Assembly: GCF_000378625.1 (NCBI RefSeq)
Contig: NZ_KB905160.1
Span: forward strand, 473,619 to 537,618
DNA from: Colwellia piezophila ATCC BAA-637
GTDB lineage: Bacteria; Pseudomonadota; Gammaproteobacteria; Enterobacterales; Alteromonadaceae
Direction of reading: 5' to 3'
DNA length: 64,000 bases
Positions 1 to 9,921 of this stretch are shown piece after piece. Below the pieces are notes generated by a model. It was not told the DNA's origin and made no database searches. It saw nothing but the letters and a program-made list of their open reading frames with translations. A program made the position numbers and the translations under genes. Each line of letters opens with the position of its first letter. The stretch's first letter is position 1.

Positions 1-1
1 T

Positions 2-3000
2 GCTGCCAATGACACAACCCCTGTTCTTTCTTTAATTGGCTCAAATCCCCAACAGTTACTGCAAGGCCAAACATATACGGAACTTAATGCTACCGCGTTT
101 GATCAAATTGAGGGTGATATCAGCGATATAATTACTATTGATACGAGTGCTGTTGATATGCAAACCGTTGGTCATTACCGCGTGATTTATGCTGTGGTTG
201 ATAGTGCCGGCCATGCTGTTAGCGTGCAACGCGAAGTTCAAGTAATTGCCCCTCAGTTGCACACAACCGCCTTGTCGGATTTAAGTTATGTCTCGTCGGG
301 TGCTGCTGATTTTACGGATATCGCTCTTGATAGTTTTGACAACGCTTATATAGTATTTCAAGATCAATCGAACGCTAATGTTACTCGCATAAAAAAGCAA
401 GTTGCAGGTGTCTGGCTAAATTTGGGTGATAATGATGGTATTTTATCTACCCAAGCTGCGAGTTATCAACAAGTTGCTATTGCTAGTGATGATACCGTTT
501 ACACTGCCTTTATAGAAAACAACCAAGTTAAGTTAACGCGATTAGTAACAAATAATTGGCAAAGTTTTACTGCACCTACTATTACCGGTAATGTTGACTC
601 ATTACAATTTGCTCTTGATAGTCAGGATGTTCCTTACCTACTTTATGGTCAAGCCTCGGTTTTTTCCCTAATCAGTTATCAAAATAATCAATGGCAATCA
701 GTGGGCAGCAGTTCGTTTAATGTTGGCAAAGTAGGTGCCGATTACGTTATTGACTTTGTGCCTTCTTCAAGCTCATCCATTGCTTTAAGTTATCGCAACT
801 CCGATGATGCTAATAAAGCGGCACGAACAGTTGTTTACGATGGCAACGTTTGGCTAGCAACTTCAGGTTTAGGCTCAGGCTCGTCTATTTCATTAACATC
901 AAGCAGTGAGGGGGACTTTTATGCTTTCAAAGTGTGGTTTTCTAATACTAAAGGTAAGGCTGCTGTTTATAAGCTAATGGGCACTCAGTGGCGTGTTATG
1001 GGTGAACAAGGCTTTAATCATGTATTAACCGAACATGGTATTAACGAAGCAGGTACTCCTATCAACACTGACATTGTTGTCAATGATGTTGGTGATATTT
1101 ATGTTGTTTATACTGATCCACAAACGATAGATGCTATTGCTGAAAACAGAACTGTGCTGGCAAAATACAGCGCTGAAAATTGGCAACAACTCATGGGTAG
1201 TGATATCACTCCGATTGTACAAGCAAGTACTCGCTCAAATAGCTTAACGTTAACCGGTGAGGGAAATGTCTTTATTACCTTTGTTGATGGTGGTGTGAAT
1301 CATTCAGGTAAGGCGGTAATGCTAAAAGAGCTTACTTTGCTCGATACTGATGGTGATGGAATTGTTGATATCGTTGATCTTGATGATGATAATGACGGTT
1401 ATAACGATATTGATGATTATAAGCCTTTAGATGCCAGTGTTTGGTTAGTCCCTTTTGATCTTGCTGCGGTATTATTGAACGCACAGCCTGGTGATGTTAT
1501 TACCATACCCGCTGGTAGTTATTCCTCTGGGGTGACTCTGCCAAATAATAAACCCAGTGGTAGCTCAGATGAGCCTATCCTGATTGTCGGCGAAACAGAT
1601 GCCCAGGGTAATAATTTGGTTACTTTTGATGGCACGGTTAATGTTGATGATCTTGCTATAAACGAGTGGCAACAAGTTAATGGTATTTGGCAGCGCCAGT
1701 TATCAGCCACGAGTAACATATGGCAATTATTTATTGAACAAGCTGACTCATTTAGTGGTAGTGAATATAGCCAAATGGTGCCAGCGCGCTGGCCTAATGC
1801 CAAATTTACTGACGGTAGTATTTATTCGCGTTCGGTATGGGCGAAAGCGACAGATACGGGTCATAACCCAATAATGAAGCATAAAGACTTAGCGAAATTC
1901 AGTTATTCCGGCACTATGAATGCGTTGAATCAAGCCTGTTTTAGCCGCTTTGCTGATGGTGAGGCGGGTTGGGAAATGGACAATATAGGCTCGGTACAAA
2001 AGCAATGGCTATTAGCTCAAAGTTATAGTGTTGATAGTAAAATACTGCAGAAATGCGTCGGGGTAACAACCGATGCGCAAGTGAGTTATCAACCAGCAGG
2101 GCAGGCTAGTTTGAACCATGATCTTGCTCAGCAAGCTTTTGATGCCACGGGTGCTATGGCCATCTTAAACTATGGTCACTGGCGTACTTGGACACGTCCT
2201 GTACTAACCCACACTCCGGGAAGTAACCAATTTACTCATGTGTTTTCACCTGAGTATCATGGTAAAAATCATTATTATTATTTAGAAGGTGCCTTATCGT
2301 TACTCGATAGCGAAGAAGAGTGGTATTTTGATAAAAATAATCACACAATCTATTTTAAAACCCCGGATGATGTTGATCCAAGGGACTTAAATGTTCGAGT
2401 GAAAGTGCAAAGTTACGCTGTTGAAATGACTAAAGCAACAAATGTTACCTTTAAAAACCTTAACTTTTTTGCGACAACTATTAAGTGTAAATCTTGCTCA
2501 AATTTCACTATAGATAATGCCAATTTTAATTATGGCGGCGCTTCTAAACGCATGTTGAAAAAATGGGCTAATGCCGTGAATCGTTCAGCAGTAGTTAAAT
2601 TGATTGATGTTGAACCAGACAATGTTTATGTTTCTGGCATCAATAACTATGAAACAGAAACCAGTGATAAATATAGCTCGGTCAGTAATGCTTTTATTAA
2701 TTCAACCGTCACTAATACCGACTCACCAGCACTGCATTTAAATGGTAAAGACAGCATTATTCGTAATAATCACTTTGAAAATGTCGATTATACTTGTGCT
2801 GAAGGTTGGTCTCATCAAGCAGCGGTGAATACCTATATGGGCTTCGACACTAACTTTACTTATAACACCCTGATTAATACTGCTTGCTCGCAAGCGCTGC
2901 GTGGTCGAGCCGGCAGTGATATTCGCTATAACTATATTAAAAATGCCGGTTGGGCACAAACTGATGGTGCCTTACTTGGTGGTGGTCATAACATGGCTGC

Positions 3001-4030
3001 CGCTTATAACTGGACCATGGATCATAAAGAGAAAGGGCTGCGTTTTGATGCCGCATGGCCACCAACGGCAATTTCACAATGGGGCACGGACTCTTATGCG
3101 CATCATAATGTCACTATTCGTAATAAAGGTTTAGTTTTTAAAGGCTGGAAACAGCGTATTTATAACAATACCGTGGTTGATTTAGATTATATTAACCCGA
3201 TCACACAAATGCCCGACGGTGTTGTTATTCCAAGGTTGGTAATTCACAATGACACTAAAAAGACCCAAGACAGTAATGATGCGGGCTCTGATATTGCTTT
3301 GTGTGTTGGTGATGATATCGATGCAGGTGGCTGTGGCGCAGGTGTTGCTACCTTATACGCCAATAACTTGAGCGCGCTTATCCTGGGTAATATTGGTCCT
3401 AGGGTCTATCGAAATGACAGTTTGGCAACCATAGGTGGACCAATATTGGCTACCGGTAGCACCAATGTTGAAACCAATGCAAATACTACAACCAATGAAG
3501 TTGCAGCTGAATATCAAAATCTAGTGCAAAAATTACTGCGAGACCCCAATAATTATGATTTCCGTCCCAAGTTAGACTCCACTAGCTTAATTGGCACGGG
3601 CTCAAATATTGGCAATACTGACTTGTTTCCTAAAACCGTAGGTTATGGTGATTATGACGGCTTACCAAGTAATGTTGATTATATTGGTGCTTATGCAGCA
3701 AGTAGCAACTATTACTCAATTCCCGGTAAACGTGAACTTAAGGCCAGTCATCCTATTCCTTTAGATAATAGCTTAACCGTCAACAGTCAAATAACCGCTA
3801 AAATCGACACTGATTTAATCTGGCGTGTCGCCCGAGATGATCAAGGGGCAAGTATTGATTATCAGCTTTACTTTGAAGGTGAATTTGTAGGTAGCTATAG
3901 CCAACAACAAAACATTCACTCGTTAGCTGATGTGACGCTAGTCTCAGGTCAAAGCTATCAATGGCGGGTTGACGTGGTGGTTGATGGTATTGTTCACGTT
4001 GGCGATAGTTGGCAGTTTATTGTTGAATAG
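2..4030 (+). CDS. Large secreted right-handed beta-helix protein, 5' end outside window
   Basis: The reading frame is open from base 2, so the gene starts upstream of the window; the ATG at 158 lies inside a domain and is not the start. Visible order: a DUF5011-like Ig fold (about the first 83 residues), a long beta-rich stretch with recurring W/F-containing repeats (DNA about 260-1340), a calcium-binding DxDxDG segment (about 1345-1425, DTDGDGIVD and DDDNDGYND), a right-handed beta-helix (about 1450-3650), and an Fn3-like C-terminal module (about 3720-4027). The beta-helix part is a paralogue of the protein at 27822-30500: shared blocks are VPARWPNAKF, GAMAILNYGHWRTW and ALSLLD-EEEW. No catalytic residue can be named. 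A polysaccharide lyase, a glycoside hydrolase of the GH141 fold class, or an unnamed family are all possible; the sulfatase/fucosidase context supports a role on the polymer. Confidence 0.8.
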   Translation, partial: AANDTTPVLSLIGSNPQQLLQGQTYTELNATAFDQIEGDISDIITIDTSAVDMQTVGHYRVIYAVVDSAGHAVSVQREVQVIAPQLHTTALSDLSYVSSGAADFTDIALDSFDNAYIVFQDQSNANVTRIKKQVAGVWLNLGDNDGILSTQAASYQQVAIASDDTVYTAFIENNQVKLTRLVTNNWQSFTAPTITGNVDSLQFALDSQDVPYLLYGQASVFSLISYQNNQWQSVGSSSFNVGKVGADYVIDFVPSSSSSIALSYRNSDDANKAARTVVYDGNVWLATSGLGSGSSISLTSSSEGDFYAFKVWFSNTKGKAAVYKLMGTQWRVMGEQGFNHVLTEHGINEAGTPINTDIVVNDVGDIYVVYTDPQTIDAIAENRTVLAKYSAENWQQLMGSDITPIVQASTRSNSLTLTGEGNVFITFVDGGVNHSGKAVMLKELTLLDTDGDGIVDIVDLDDDNDGYNDIDDYKPLDASVWLVPFDLAAVLLNAQPGDVITIPAGSYSSGVTLPNNKPSGSSDEPILIVGETDAQGNNLVTFDGTVNVDDLAINEWQQVNGIWQRQLSATSNIWQLFIEQADSFSGSEYSQMVPARWPNAKFTDGSIYSRSVWAKATDTGHNPIMKHKDLAKFSYSGTMNALNQACFSRFADGEAGWEMDNIGSVQKQWLLAQSYSVDSKILQKCVGVTTDAQVSYQPAGQASLNHDLAQQAFDATGAMAILNYGHWRTWTRPVLTHTPGSNQFTHVFSPEYHGKNHYYYLEGALSLLDSEEEWYFDKNNHTIYFKTPDDVDPRDLNVRVKVQSYAVEMTKATNVTFKNLNFFATTIKCKSCSNFTIDNANFNYGGASKRMLKKWANAVNRSAVVKLIDVEPDNVYVSGINNYETETSDKYSSVSNAFINSTVTNTDSPALHLNGKDSIIRNNHFENVDYTCAEGWSHQAAVNTYMGFDTNFTYNTLINTACSQALRGRAGSDIRYNYIKNAGWAQTDGALLGGGHNMAAAYNWTMDHKEKGLRFDAAWPPTAISQWGTDSYAHHNVTIRNKGLVFKGWKQRIYNNTVVDLDYINPITQMPDGVVIPRLVIHNDTKKTQDSNDAGSDIALCVGDDIDAGGCGAGVATLYANNLSALILGNIGPRVYRNDSLATIGGPILATGSTNVETNANTTTNEVAAEYQNLVQKLLRDPNNYDFRPKLDSTSLIGTGSNIGNTDLFPKTVGYGDYDGLPSNVDYIGAYAASSNYYSIPGKRELKASHPIPLDNSLTVNSQITAKIDTDLIWRVARDDQGASIDYQLYFEGEFVGSYSQQQNIHSLADVTLVSGQSYQWRVDVVVDGIVHVGDSWQFIVE

Positions 4031-4066
4031 GCCAGTAAACAGCTGAAAATAGAGAACTAAATAATG

Positions 4067-4098
4067 AAGGGCTGGTATTTTACACTAGCCCTTTTAGT
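4067..4098 (+). terminator. Rho-independent terminator after the beta-helix gene
   Basis: AAGGGCT pairs with AGCCCTT around a short loop, followed by TTAGTTTT. It lies 37 bases after the stop codon of the preceding plus-strand gene. Confidence 0.7.
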
Positions 4099-4210
4099 TT
4101 TATCGGTTGAGGTGTAATACCAAACGGATTAATTAACCCGTTTCAGCAAAAGTAAATCTCAGCATTACGGGCGACAAGCTTGATAAGCGTAAATTACAGA
4201 TATGGTAATG

Positions 4211-4260
4211 ATTGGTATTAGTTATTGGTATTAGTTATTGGTATTAGTTATTGGTATTAG
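4211..4260. repeat. 13-bp tandem repeat, 3.8 copies
   Basis: The unit ATTGGTATTAGTT is repeated three times exactly and then as an 11-base partial copy, just downstream of the small minus-strand gene. The neighbouring 'taatacca' / 'tggtatta' words are also seen in other intergenic elements here, so the array may have grown from the end of such an element. Confidence 0.85.
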
Positions 4261-4277
4261 CCATTGATATGGCATGG

Positions 4278-4499
4278 TTACGCTATTTTACTCATGGGTA
4301 AAATACGGTCGCCTATCTTATTCATAATGTTGATTTCCCCTTCGCAGACCGCGATGATTGACTTACCCTTTTTAAACGTATCAGACAGAATTACTCTGCC
4401 ATTTTGTTTTTTGGGGAAATAACCAACCAGGTGTAATAACTCAAGAGATTGTTCATGATAATAAATGATAGTAACTTGGCTAAGATCTTGTTCTTTCAT
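4278..4499 (-). CDS. Small conserved protein, TIGR02922-like
   Basis: A 73-residue protein with VTIIYYHEQSLELLHLVG near the start and a well-ordered block GKSIIAVCEGEINIMNKIGD near the end. From memory this matches TIGR02922, a family of unknown function found in Colwellia and Shewanella. No signal peptide or membrane segment is visible. The start ATG has only a weak purine stretch (AGAGAG) upstream. It stands alone between the terminator of the beta-helix gene and a MITE-like element, with no obvious link to carbohydrate use. The family call rests on pattern memory, not a profile search. Confidence 0.6.
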   Translation of the reverse strand: MKEQDLSQVTIIYYHEQSLELLHLVGYFPKKQNGRVILSDTFKKGKSIIAVCEGEINIMNKIGDRILPMSKIA

Positions 4500-4896
4500 A
4501 TGGACTCTCTATAGTGGATACGTCCATGTCGTGCTCATTTAGATGTAAACATACAGTAGGGCGGTAGTTAAGTAAAGTTTGGTTTTCATACAATATCTGC
4601 TGTTTTTGTCACCATGATTATATGCTATTAGCACGTTATTATTTAGTCCGGTAAAACAACGGATTAGCAAGAGGTCATACCTTTGTGGAATAATGAGCAG
4701 GCAATAAAAAAAACTTCTACTAATCATGAAAAGTAGTAACGGTGCTGCTTTATACCATCAAATATAAATAAGTGAGCAGTTAGAGTTTACGAAAAATAAA
4801 TGTATGTGTTTTTGGCAGGCTTAACTTATAGCTTTGTTGAAATAAAGTGAACACTTGTTGCTCTATTTTATCTTCCCGCTGATAATTAGCTAAGTA

Positions 4897-5122
4897 ACCT
4901 CAACTCTGGATAAGCAAAGTTACTCAAAAAGCTATTTTAGGCGATATCAGCGTTGGTATTCCTACCAATAACCAGTTATTGGGTACGTAATACCGCCTTG
5001 TTTTCACCAAAACTATCAATATTGAGACGAATAAATAAACTTATAGCATAGGTGTTTATGCTATGTGATTGATAATAAATAAGTACTTAAAAAAATTAAC
5101 ATTCATTATCCAGAGTTGAGGT
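4897..5122. mobile_element. MITE-like element with 16-bp terminal inverted repeats and 6-bp target duplication
   Basis: The left end ACCTCAACTCTGGATA (4897-4912) is the exact reverse complement of the right end at 5107-5122. Both are flanked by the same 6-mer TAAGTA (4891-4896 and 5123-5128), as expected for a target-site duplication. Similarity between the arms continues imperfectly further inward. The 226-bp body has no coding capacity, so it is probably a non-autonomous derivative of an insertion sequence not present here. Confidence 0.7.
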
Positions 5123-5226
5123 TAAGTAAATTTTGGCTTATTTTTGCTGAAATGCTTTTTTAGGTAAATTGGCATTTAGATAATTTTTCACAGCGATTAT
5201 ATCGTTAATATTAAGTTTATCGTCTC

Positions 5227-5571
5227 TTAATAAAAAGGCTTTAATCCAAGTGATTCCTCGTAAAATGTTGGCATCCACTCACTTGCTAGATAGCTTTTTT
5301 TGGCCACTTGCAGTGCTTGTTGATACATGGGTGTTTTAGTGTTTTCGGCTAAATTTATTCCAGTATCAAGGGTTGCTGCTAAGTAGCTACCTACCTCAAT
5401 GTTATCAATATATAAAGCCCACAGACCAGTCTCTAACCCTTGCAATTGTATGTGCTGTTGATTAAGTGTTTGGCTAAAAGGGATCAGGGCTAAAGCGGGT
5501 TGTGCTTGTTCAGGAATAGGAAAAGGTAACGATGATTCTAGGCTAGTAAAACTTACTTCATTAACATTCTC
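5227..5571 (-). pseudogene. C-terminal relic of an SGNH/GDSL hydrolase
   Basis: Read on the minus strand, 114 codons stay open from just after the double stop of the beta-helix gene to a stop at 5227. They have no usable start codon or ribosome site; the first possible start is a TTG 42 codons in. The translation contains LPFPIPEQ, then LNQQHIQLQGLETG, then GINLAENTKTPMYQQALQV, which is the pattern I know from C-terminal ends of secreted SGNH/GDSL hydrolases in polysaccharide loci. The catalytic GDS block is absent, so the 5' part of the gene was lost. It could be translated only by readthrough, which would need passage of two consecutive stops. Confidence 0.55.
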
Positions 5572-5574
5572 TTA

Positions 5575-8331
5575 TTATTGATAAATGAATCGATAACATC
5601 GCCTTAAACACAGTAATAATATTAGCCAGGCTGAAACCCCGCCAGAAGTCGCACCATCGCTATCGACTAAGTCAGCTTCGTTATCGGTTGTTGACGTTTC
5701 ATCTTGTGCATTGTTATCTTGGTCATCAGTAGTATTTTCTGAACCGTCATCTGGTACGCTGTTTTCATCGCTATCTGTGTTTTTGGCTGACTCAGCAATA
5801 TTGGGATCTGACTCTTGTAGGTATTCCTGTAAATTAGTCAGACCATCATTATCGTTATCTGCTAGCGCATCATTAGCATCAATGGGGTTAAGTTGATTAT
5901 CGACTTCCCAGCCATCGGGCAGGCCATCACCGTCACTGTCTGCATTCAATGGTTTAGTATTGAGCTGATATTCTTGGAAATTGGTTAAGCCATCATTATC
6001 GCTATCTACAGCGGCATCGTTAGCATCAATGGGATTAAGTTTATTATCGACTTCCCAGCCATCGGGCAGGCCATCACCGTCACTGTCTGCATTCAATGGT
6101 TTAGTATTGAGCTGATACTCTTGAAAATTGGTTAAGCCATCATTATCGCTATCTACAGCGGCATCGTTAGCATCAATGGGATTAAGTTGATTATCGACTT
6201 CCCAAGCATCGGGCAGGCCATCACCGTCACTGTCAACATTGCCATCATCAGGTCTATTGGAGCCGCTAACCCTATTCTTACCACCTAACGCATCGTTAAC
6301 TGTCAAGGTTACTGTGTAGTGACCCGAATCTTGATATTGATGACTAATCACTTGTCCGGCACCTAAGCTGCCATCGCCAAAGTCCCAAAAATAGCGATTA
6401 ATGGTGCCATCTGCATCTGTGCTCGTTGTTGCATCGAAGCTAACATGACTAGAATCAACCGGCATATCTGAAATTACTGAAACAGTGAAACTGGCTACCG
6501 GCGCAGTATTCCATTCGGGGGTCCAACTGATTCCAGGCATCCAGTGAGATTTTGCTTCACTGCCGCCAAACTCATAGGCACCTGCATCTGCAGATAGACC
6601 ACTGTAACCATCGGTATAACCTGAAATTTCTGCTGCTTGGTCAATGGCACTTGATGTTGAGGTGAGGCGAAAATCACCATAACTGTAACCGGCAAAGGCG
6701 AAGTTATTAGTAGTGTCTATCATGTTATCTTGCAAGATATTACCGAGGAATGGGGCTGTTGTAGCAATATTATTTTGAGTGTCGACATTAACGTATATCT
6801 CGCCATTTGGTGCAAAGTGGCCCATGGCCCATTGTGCATCAATTAACGTATTGTGGTAAAACTTCATGTTCAGTGCGTCTTTATTGGCGCGTAGACCTGT
6901 TTTACCGGTATTCCAAGTGACATTATGGTGCACAGTGAAGTTTTCTGTACCTGTGTCTAGATAAATACCATTAGCCGATTTAACAGCCTGTTGATCATGT
7001 ACCCAGTTATAAGAAATACGGGTATCTAAGGCATGGTTATTGCCGGTTTTTATGCCGCCTAAGTCAGCGGTAAGGAAACCATAATTGAAAACATTATTAT
7101 AATCGATGCTGCCGCCTTCAAAATTATAATGTCTTATGCCCGTGCGACCCCCGTTATACGCGGTATTGTATTGCACGCGAGTATTTTTGCCTTTGGCATT
7201 AATTAAAGCACCCCAACCAGCAGACCAGTTAACATCATGGATGAGACAATTTTCAACTACGTTATCGTAAGATGAGGCCAGCATAGTAATACCATCGCCC
7301 CATGAGTTACTGATTTCACTAAAGCGTAGCGTATTATTATGACCGGACAACTCTATGCCTTTACTTCCGCCCCAAGTCACTGAATCAACATAAGGGCCAG
7401 CATATTCTATCTTGCTGTATTCAATGATATTATTCGATCCAGTTATCTTGATATTGGCGGCTTTAAAATCAATATTTCTAATTTCAATAAAGCTTTTATT
7501 ACCAAAATCTAAGCCATAATAACGGGTGCGAGCTTCAACTGAAGCTAATAAGTCTGGGTTGTTGCCGCCAGCTGCCTGAAAGTAGAGGGTATTACTTGTG
7601 GCGTCATACCAATATTCGTTATCAACATCGAGTGCTATTAGGCTATTGTAGAGATAAAATGAACCGCCGGCTTCGGGCTCTAGTTTAGAGTGGCTGCTCG
7701 GGTTTTCATGCAAATAAATACGATTACCAGATTTAGAGGCAATGGTGGTGCTCACTGAGCCCCAAGCTGCTTTAGAAATAAACCAAGCTTTGCCGCCAGT
7801 CCAGTCGCCACTGGGTATATCAGTGCCTTCAATCCAAGGGGAATCACTAGTAGGTGACATATCAGCCGCATCAACATGAGCGTTATTATGGCTTAACAAA
7901 TTATCTGGCGTGTTCGGCCATCTGGCCATATCCATTTGTCTGCCATTAGCAAATAGCTGAGTTACCTCACTGCTAACGGTGGTTTTATAGATAGAACCAG
8001 CATGTTGAATCCAGCCGGAGAGTTCATCCGTGCCAGTGATAGTGACCTGTTCGTTTTGATAGCCTTCAAATCGAATGGGTGAGCCGGCAACACCGGACTC
8101 AGTTAAGTTAACCTGCTCTCGATAGACTCCGCCACGTATGTAGGCTATATCGCCAGCCACCATCATAGCGGCGGCTTTAGATATAGTTTGAAACGGGTAA
8201 CTCAAAGACCCTTGTGCTGAATCACTGCCGCCGGTACTGACGTAGTAATCGGTGGCTAAAGAGGCCCCTGAATGGGCAAGCGTGGTGGTTAAGGTGAGTA
8301 CAGCTAAGCTAAATTTATTTATTTTCATCAT
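5575..8331 (-). CDS. Secreted beta-helix protein with PKD, calcium-binding repeats and GlyGly-CTERM-like tail
   Basis: 918 residues. A signal peptide (1 to about 26, ending SGASLA) is followed by a right-handed beta-helix (about 27-595) that opens DYYVSTGGSDSAQGSLSYPF and YIRGGVYREQV, typical of secreted beta-helix lyases and GH141-type hydrolases. A PKD domain follows (about 602-684, YFWDFGDGS), then three thrombospondin-3-like calcium repeats (about 698-847, DSDGDGLPDGWEVDN). An acidic linker leads to SGGVSAWLILLLCLRR, which resembles the GlyGly-CTERM sorting signal cleaved by rhombosortase. The protein is therefore probably exported and surface-attached. The enzyme class cannot be fixed from sequence; an alpha-L-fucosidase/xylanase-like GH141 or a polysaccharide lyase are candidates. 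It is followed on the same strand by an SGNH relic. Confidence 0.8.
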   Translation of the reverse strand: MMKINKFSLAVLTLTTTLAHSGASLATDYYVSTGGSDSAQGSLSYPFQTISKAAAMMVAGDIAYIRGGVYREQVNLTESGVAGSPIRFEGYQNEQVTITGTDELSGWIQHAGSIYKTTVSSEVTQLFANGRQMDMARWPNTPDNLLSHNNAHVDAADMSPTSDSPWIEGTDIPSGDWTGGKAWFISKAAWGSVSTTIASKSGNRIYLHENPSSHSKLEPEAGGSFYLYNSLIALDVDNEYWYDATSNTLYFQAAGGNNPDLLASVEARTRYYGLDFGNKSFIEIRNIDFKAANIKITGSNNIIEYSKIEYAGPYVDSVTWGGSKGIELSGHNNTLRFSEISNSWGDGITMLASSYDNVVENCLIHDVNWSAGWGALINAKGKNTRVQYNTAYNGGRTGIRHYNFEGGSIDYNNVFNYGFLTADLGGIKTGNNHALDTRISYNWVHDQQAVKSANGIYLDTGTENFTVHHNVTWNTGKTGLRANKDALNMKFYHNTLIDAQWAMGHFAPNGEIYVNVDTQNNIATTAPFLGNILQDNMIDTTNNFAFAGYSYGDFRLTSTSSAIDQAAEISGYTDGYSGLSADAGAYEFGGSEAKSHWMPGISWTPEWNTAPVASFTVSVISDMPVDSSHVSFDATTSTDADGTINRYFWDFGDGSLGAGQVISHQYQDSGHYTVTLTVNDALGGKNRVSGSNRPDDGNVDSDGDGLPDAWEVDNQLNPIDANDAAVDSDNDGLTNFQEYQLNTKPLNADSDGDGLPDGWEVDNKLNPIDANDAAVDSDNDGLTNFQEYQLNTKPLNADSDGDGLPDGWEVDNQLNPIDANDALADNDNDGLTNLQEYLQESDPNIAESAKNTDSDENSVPDDGSENTTDDQDNNAQDETSTTDNEADLVDSDGATSGGVSAWLILLLCLRRCYRFIYQ
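5904..6197. repeat. 147-bp tandem duplication inside the beta-helix gene
   Basis: Two nearly identical 147-bp copies begin at 5904 and 6051, and a third shorter start lies at 6198. Each encodes 49 residues of the DSDGDGLPD calcium-binding repeat. Near-identity at DNA level, not just protein level, indicates recent expansion. Confidence 0.85.
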
Positions 8332-8456
8332 TTGTTAATCCAATACGTTTATCATTACTTACCCATTGCCTTCCATCAAGGCATTGCCTAAAGGTGTTGC
8401 TAATACTAGCTGAATCCTGAATCTTGAGGGGACATAGGTATAGTTGCTCAGTGCTA

Positions 8457-9920
8457 TCATTTTTGCGCCATTACTTTATCCGGTACTAGTTGATCAGGTA
8501 TTACTTTATTAGCTATTAGTTGATAAGGCAGCACTTTATAGGGTAAAAAAGGCAACATTTCATCTTGCCAAGCTTTTACTTTTGCCATCATTGTTTTTAC
8601 AATTTCAGGATGCTTTTTGGCAACGTTATGCTGCTCACCAAGGTCCTGTGATAAATCATATAAACTGGTATTGCGATAATAAGGGCTGACTATTAATTTC
8701 CACTTGCCGGCGCGCATTGCTTTAGCTTTATCCTTGGTTAATAAATTCGTCGCCCTTAGGTTCAAGCCGCCATTGCGCCAAAATAACTCTCTTGGTTTTT
8801 TCTTATTGGCTAGGTTGCTATCAGCTATGTTGTCATCAGATAACAGTGTTGGCAGTAAACTAATACCATCAAGCTTATGGCCATTAGGTAACTTAGCTTT
8901 GGTCAGTTCAATAATGGTTGGCATAATATCTAATGAAATGGTGAGCTGTTCATTGACCGTATTCGCTTTTATAACCTTTGGCCACCAAGCGATAGTGGGT
9001 ACACGATGACCGCCTTCAAATAAGCTGCCTTTTTTACCTCTAAGTGGACCCGGTGAAGATAGTTTCATTGGCCCGTTATCTGAGGTAAAGAGTATTAAGG
9101 TCTTGTCACTAAGACCGGCGAGTTTTACTGCTTTAACAATATCACCGACACTGCGGTCGAGTTCAGTAATTACTTCTTTGAATATCTCTGTTTTATCTAA
9201 ACTAAAGTCTTTTTTTACTTTATTCGGACCGCGTTGGATAGCCGAGTTTGGTGCTTGCATGGGATCATGTACGGCTTCATGAGCAACATATAAAACAAAG
9301 GGGGTGTCCTTATTATCATGGATAAAATCAACTGCATGTTTGGTTATTAACTGAGTTGAATAACCCGGCTCAACCACCAATTTTTTATCGTGCCACCAGT
9401 CATAAGTGTGCATGCGATCGTAGTGCGAAATATAGTCAATATTACCGGATAAAAAACCAACAAAACGGTCAAAGCCAAAATTCATCGGATGAAAACGTTC
9501 TTGATAACCGACATGCCATTTGCCAAATAATGCTGTTTTATAACCTTGAGCTTTTACTAGATTAGGGAAGGTGATTTGTGTTTTTGGATCAACACCAAAG
9601 CCATGAGAAGGATGTTTAGGATCGGCATTTACCACACCATCAACGCCGGTTTTATGTTGGTATCGACCGGTAATTAATCCCGCACGGGTAGGGCTGCACA
9701 CTGTGCCACTGGAATGAAAGTCGGTAAAACGCATACCTTCACGGGCTAACTGATCTAAATTAGGCGTCTGTTGTACGCCATTATAACTACCCAGATCGCC
9801 ATAGCCTAAATCATCAGCCATGATGATAATGATATTAGGCTGTTGAGGCAGCGTTGGTTGTGCGACTACTTGGCTACAGCTAAGGAAAATAGCAGCGAAT
9901 AACAACGTTTTATTCATCAT
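8457..9920 (-). CDS. Secreted S1-family sulfatase
   Basis: 487 residues with a signal peptide (1-20, ending VVA). The alkaline-phosphatase-fold sulfatase motifs are complete: metal-binding DD at 36-37 (MADDLGYGD), the formylglycine motif CSPTR with Cys75, GKWH at 133-136 and FTSDNG further on. It would remove sulfate esters from the algal polymer in the periplasm or outside; Cys75 must first be converted to formylglycine by an enzyme not seen in this window. The next minus-strand sulfatase upstream (stop at 9922) is separated by a single base, so the two are co-transcribed. The C-terminus has a repetitive stretch of LPYQLIANKVIPDQLVPDK type. Exact sulfate position and S1 subfamily cannot be set from sequence. 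Confidence 0.9.
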   Translation of the reverse strand: MMNKTLLFAAIFLSCSQVVAQPTLPQQPNIIIIMADDLGYGDLGSYNGVQQTPNLDQLAREGMRFTDFHSSGTVCSPTRAGLITGRYQHKTGVDGVVNADPKHPSHGFGVDPKTQITFPNLVKAQGYKTALFGKWHVGYQERFHPMNFGFDRFVGFLSGNIDYISHYDRMHTYDWWHDKKLVVEPGYSTQLITKHAVDFIHDNKDTPFVLYVAHEAVHDPMQAPNSAIQRGPNKVKKDFSLDKTEIFKEVITELDRSVGDIVKAVKLAGLSDKTLILFTSDNGPMKLSSPGPLRGKKGSLFEGGHRVPTIAWWPKVIKANTVNEQLTISLDIMPTIIELTKAKLPNGHKLDGISLLPTLLSDDNIADSNLANKKKPRELFWRNGGLNLRATNLLTKDKAKAMRAGKWKLIVSPYYRNTSLYDLSQDLGEQHNVAKKHPEIVKTMMAKVKAWQDEMLPFLPYKVLPYQLIANKVIPDQLVPDKVMAQK

Positions 9921-9921
9921 G

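Noticed and set aside
4211..4260. 13-bp array as a possible CRISPR or iteron set
   Set aside because: Repeats are adjacent with no spacers and no replication or cas gene is near.
4539..4727. 62-codon minus-strand open frame in the 4.5-4.9 kb gap
   Set aside because: No ribosome site, no known motif, and AT-rich random-looking composition.
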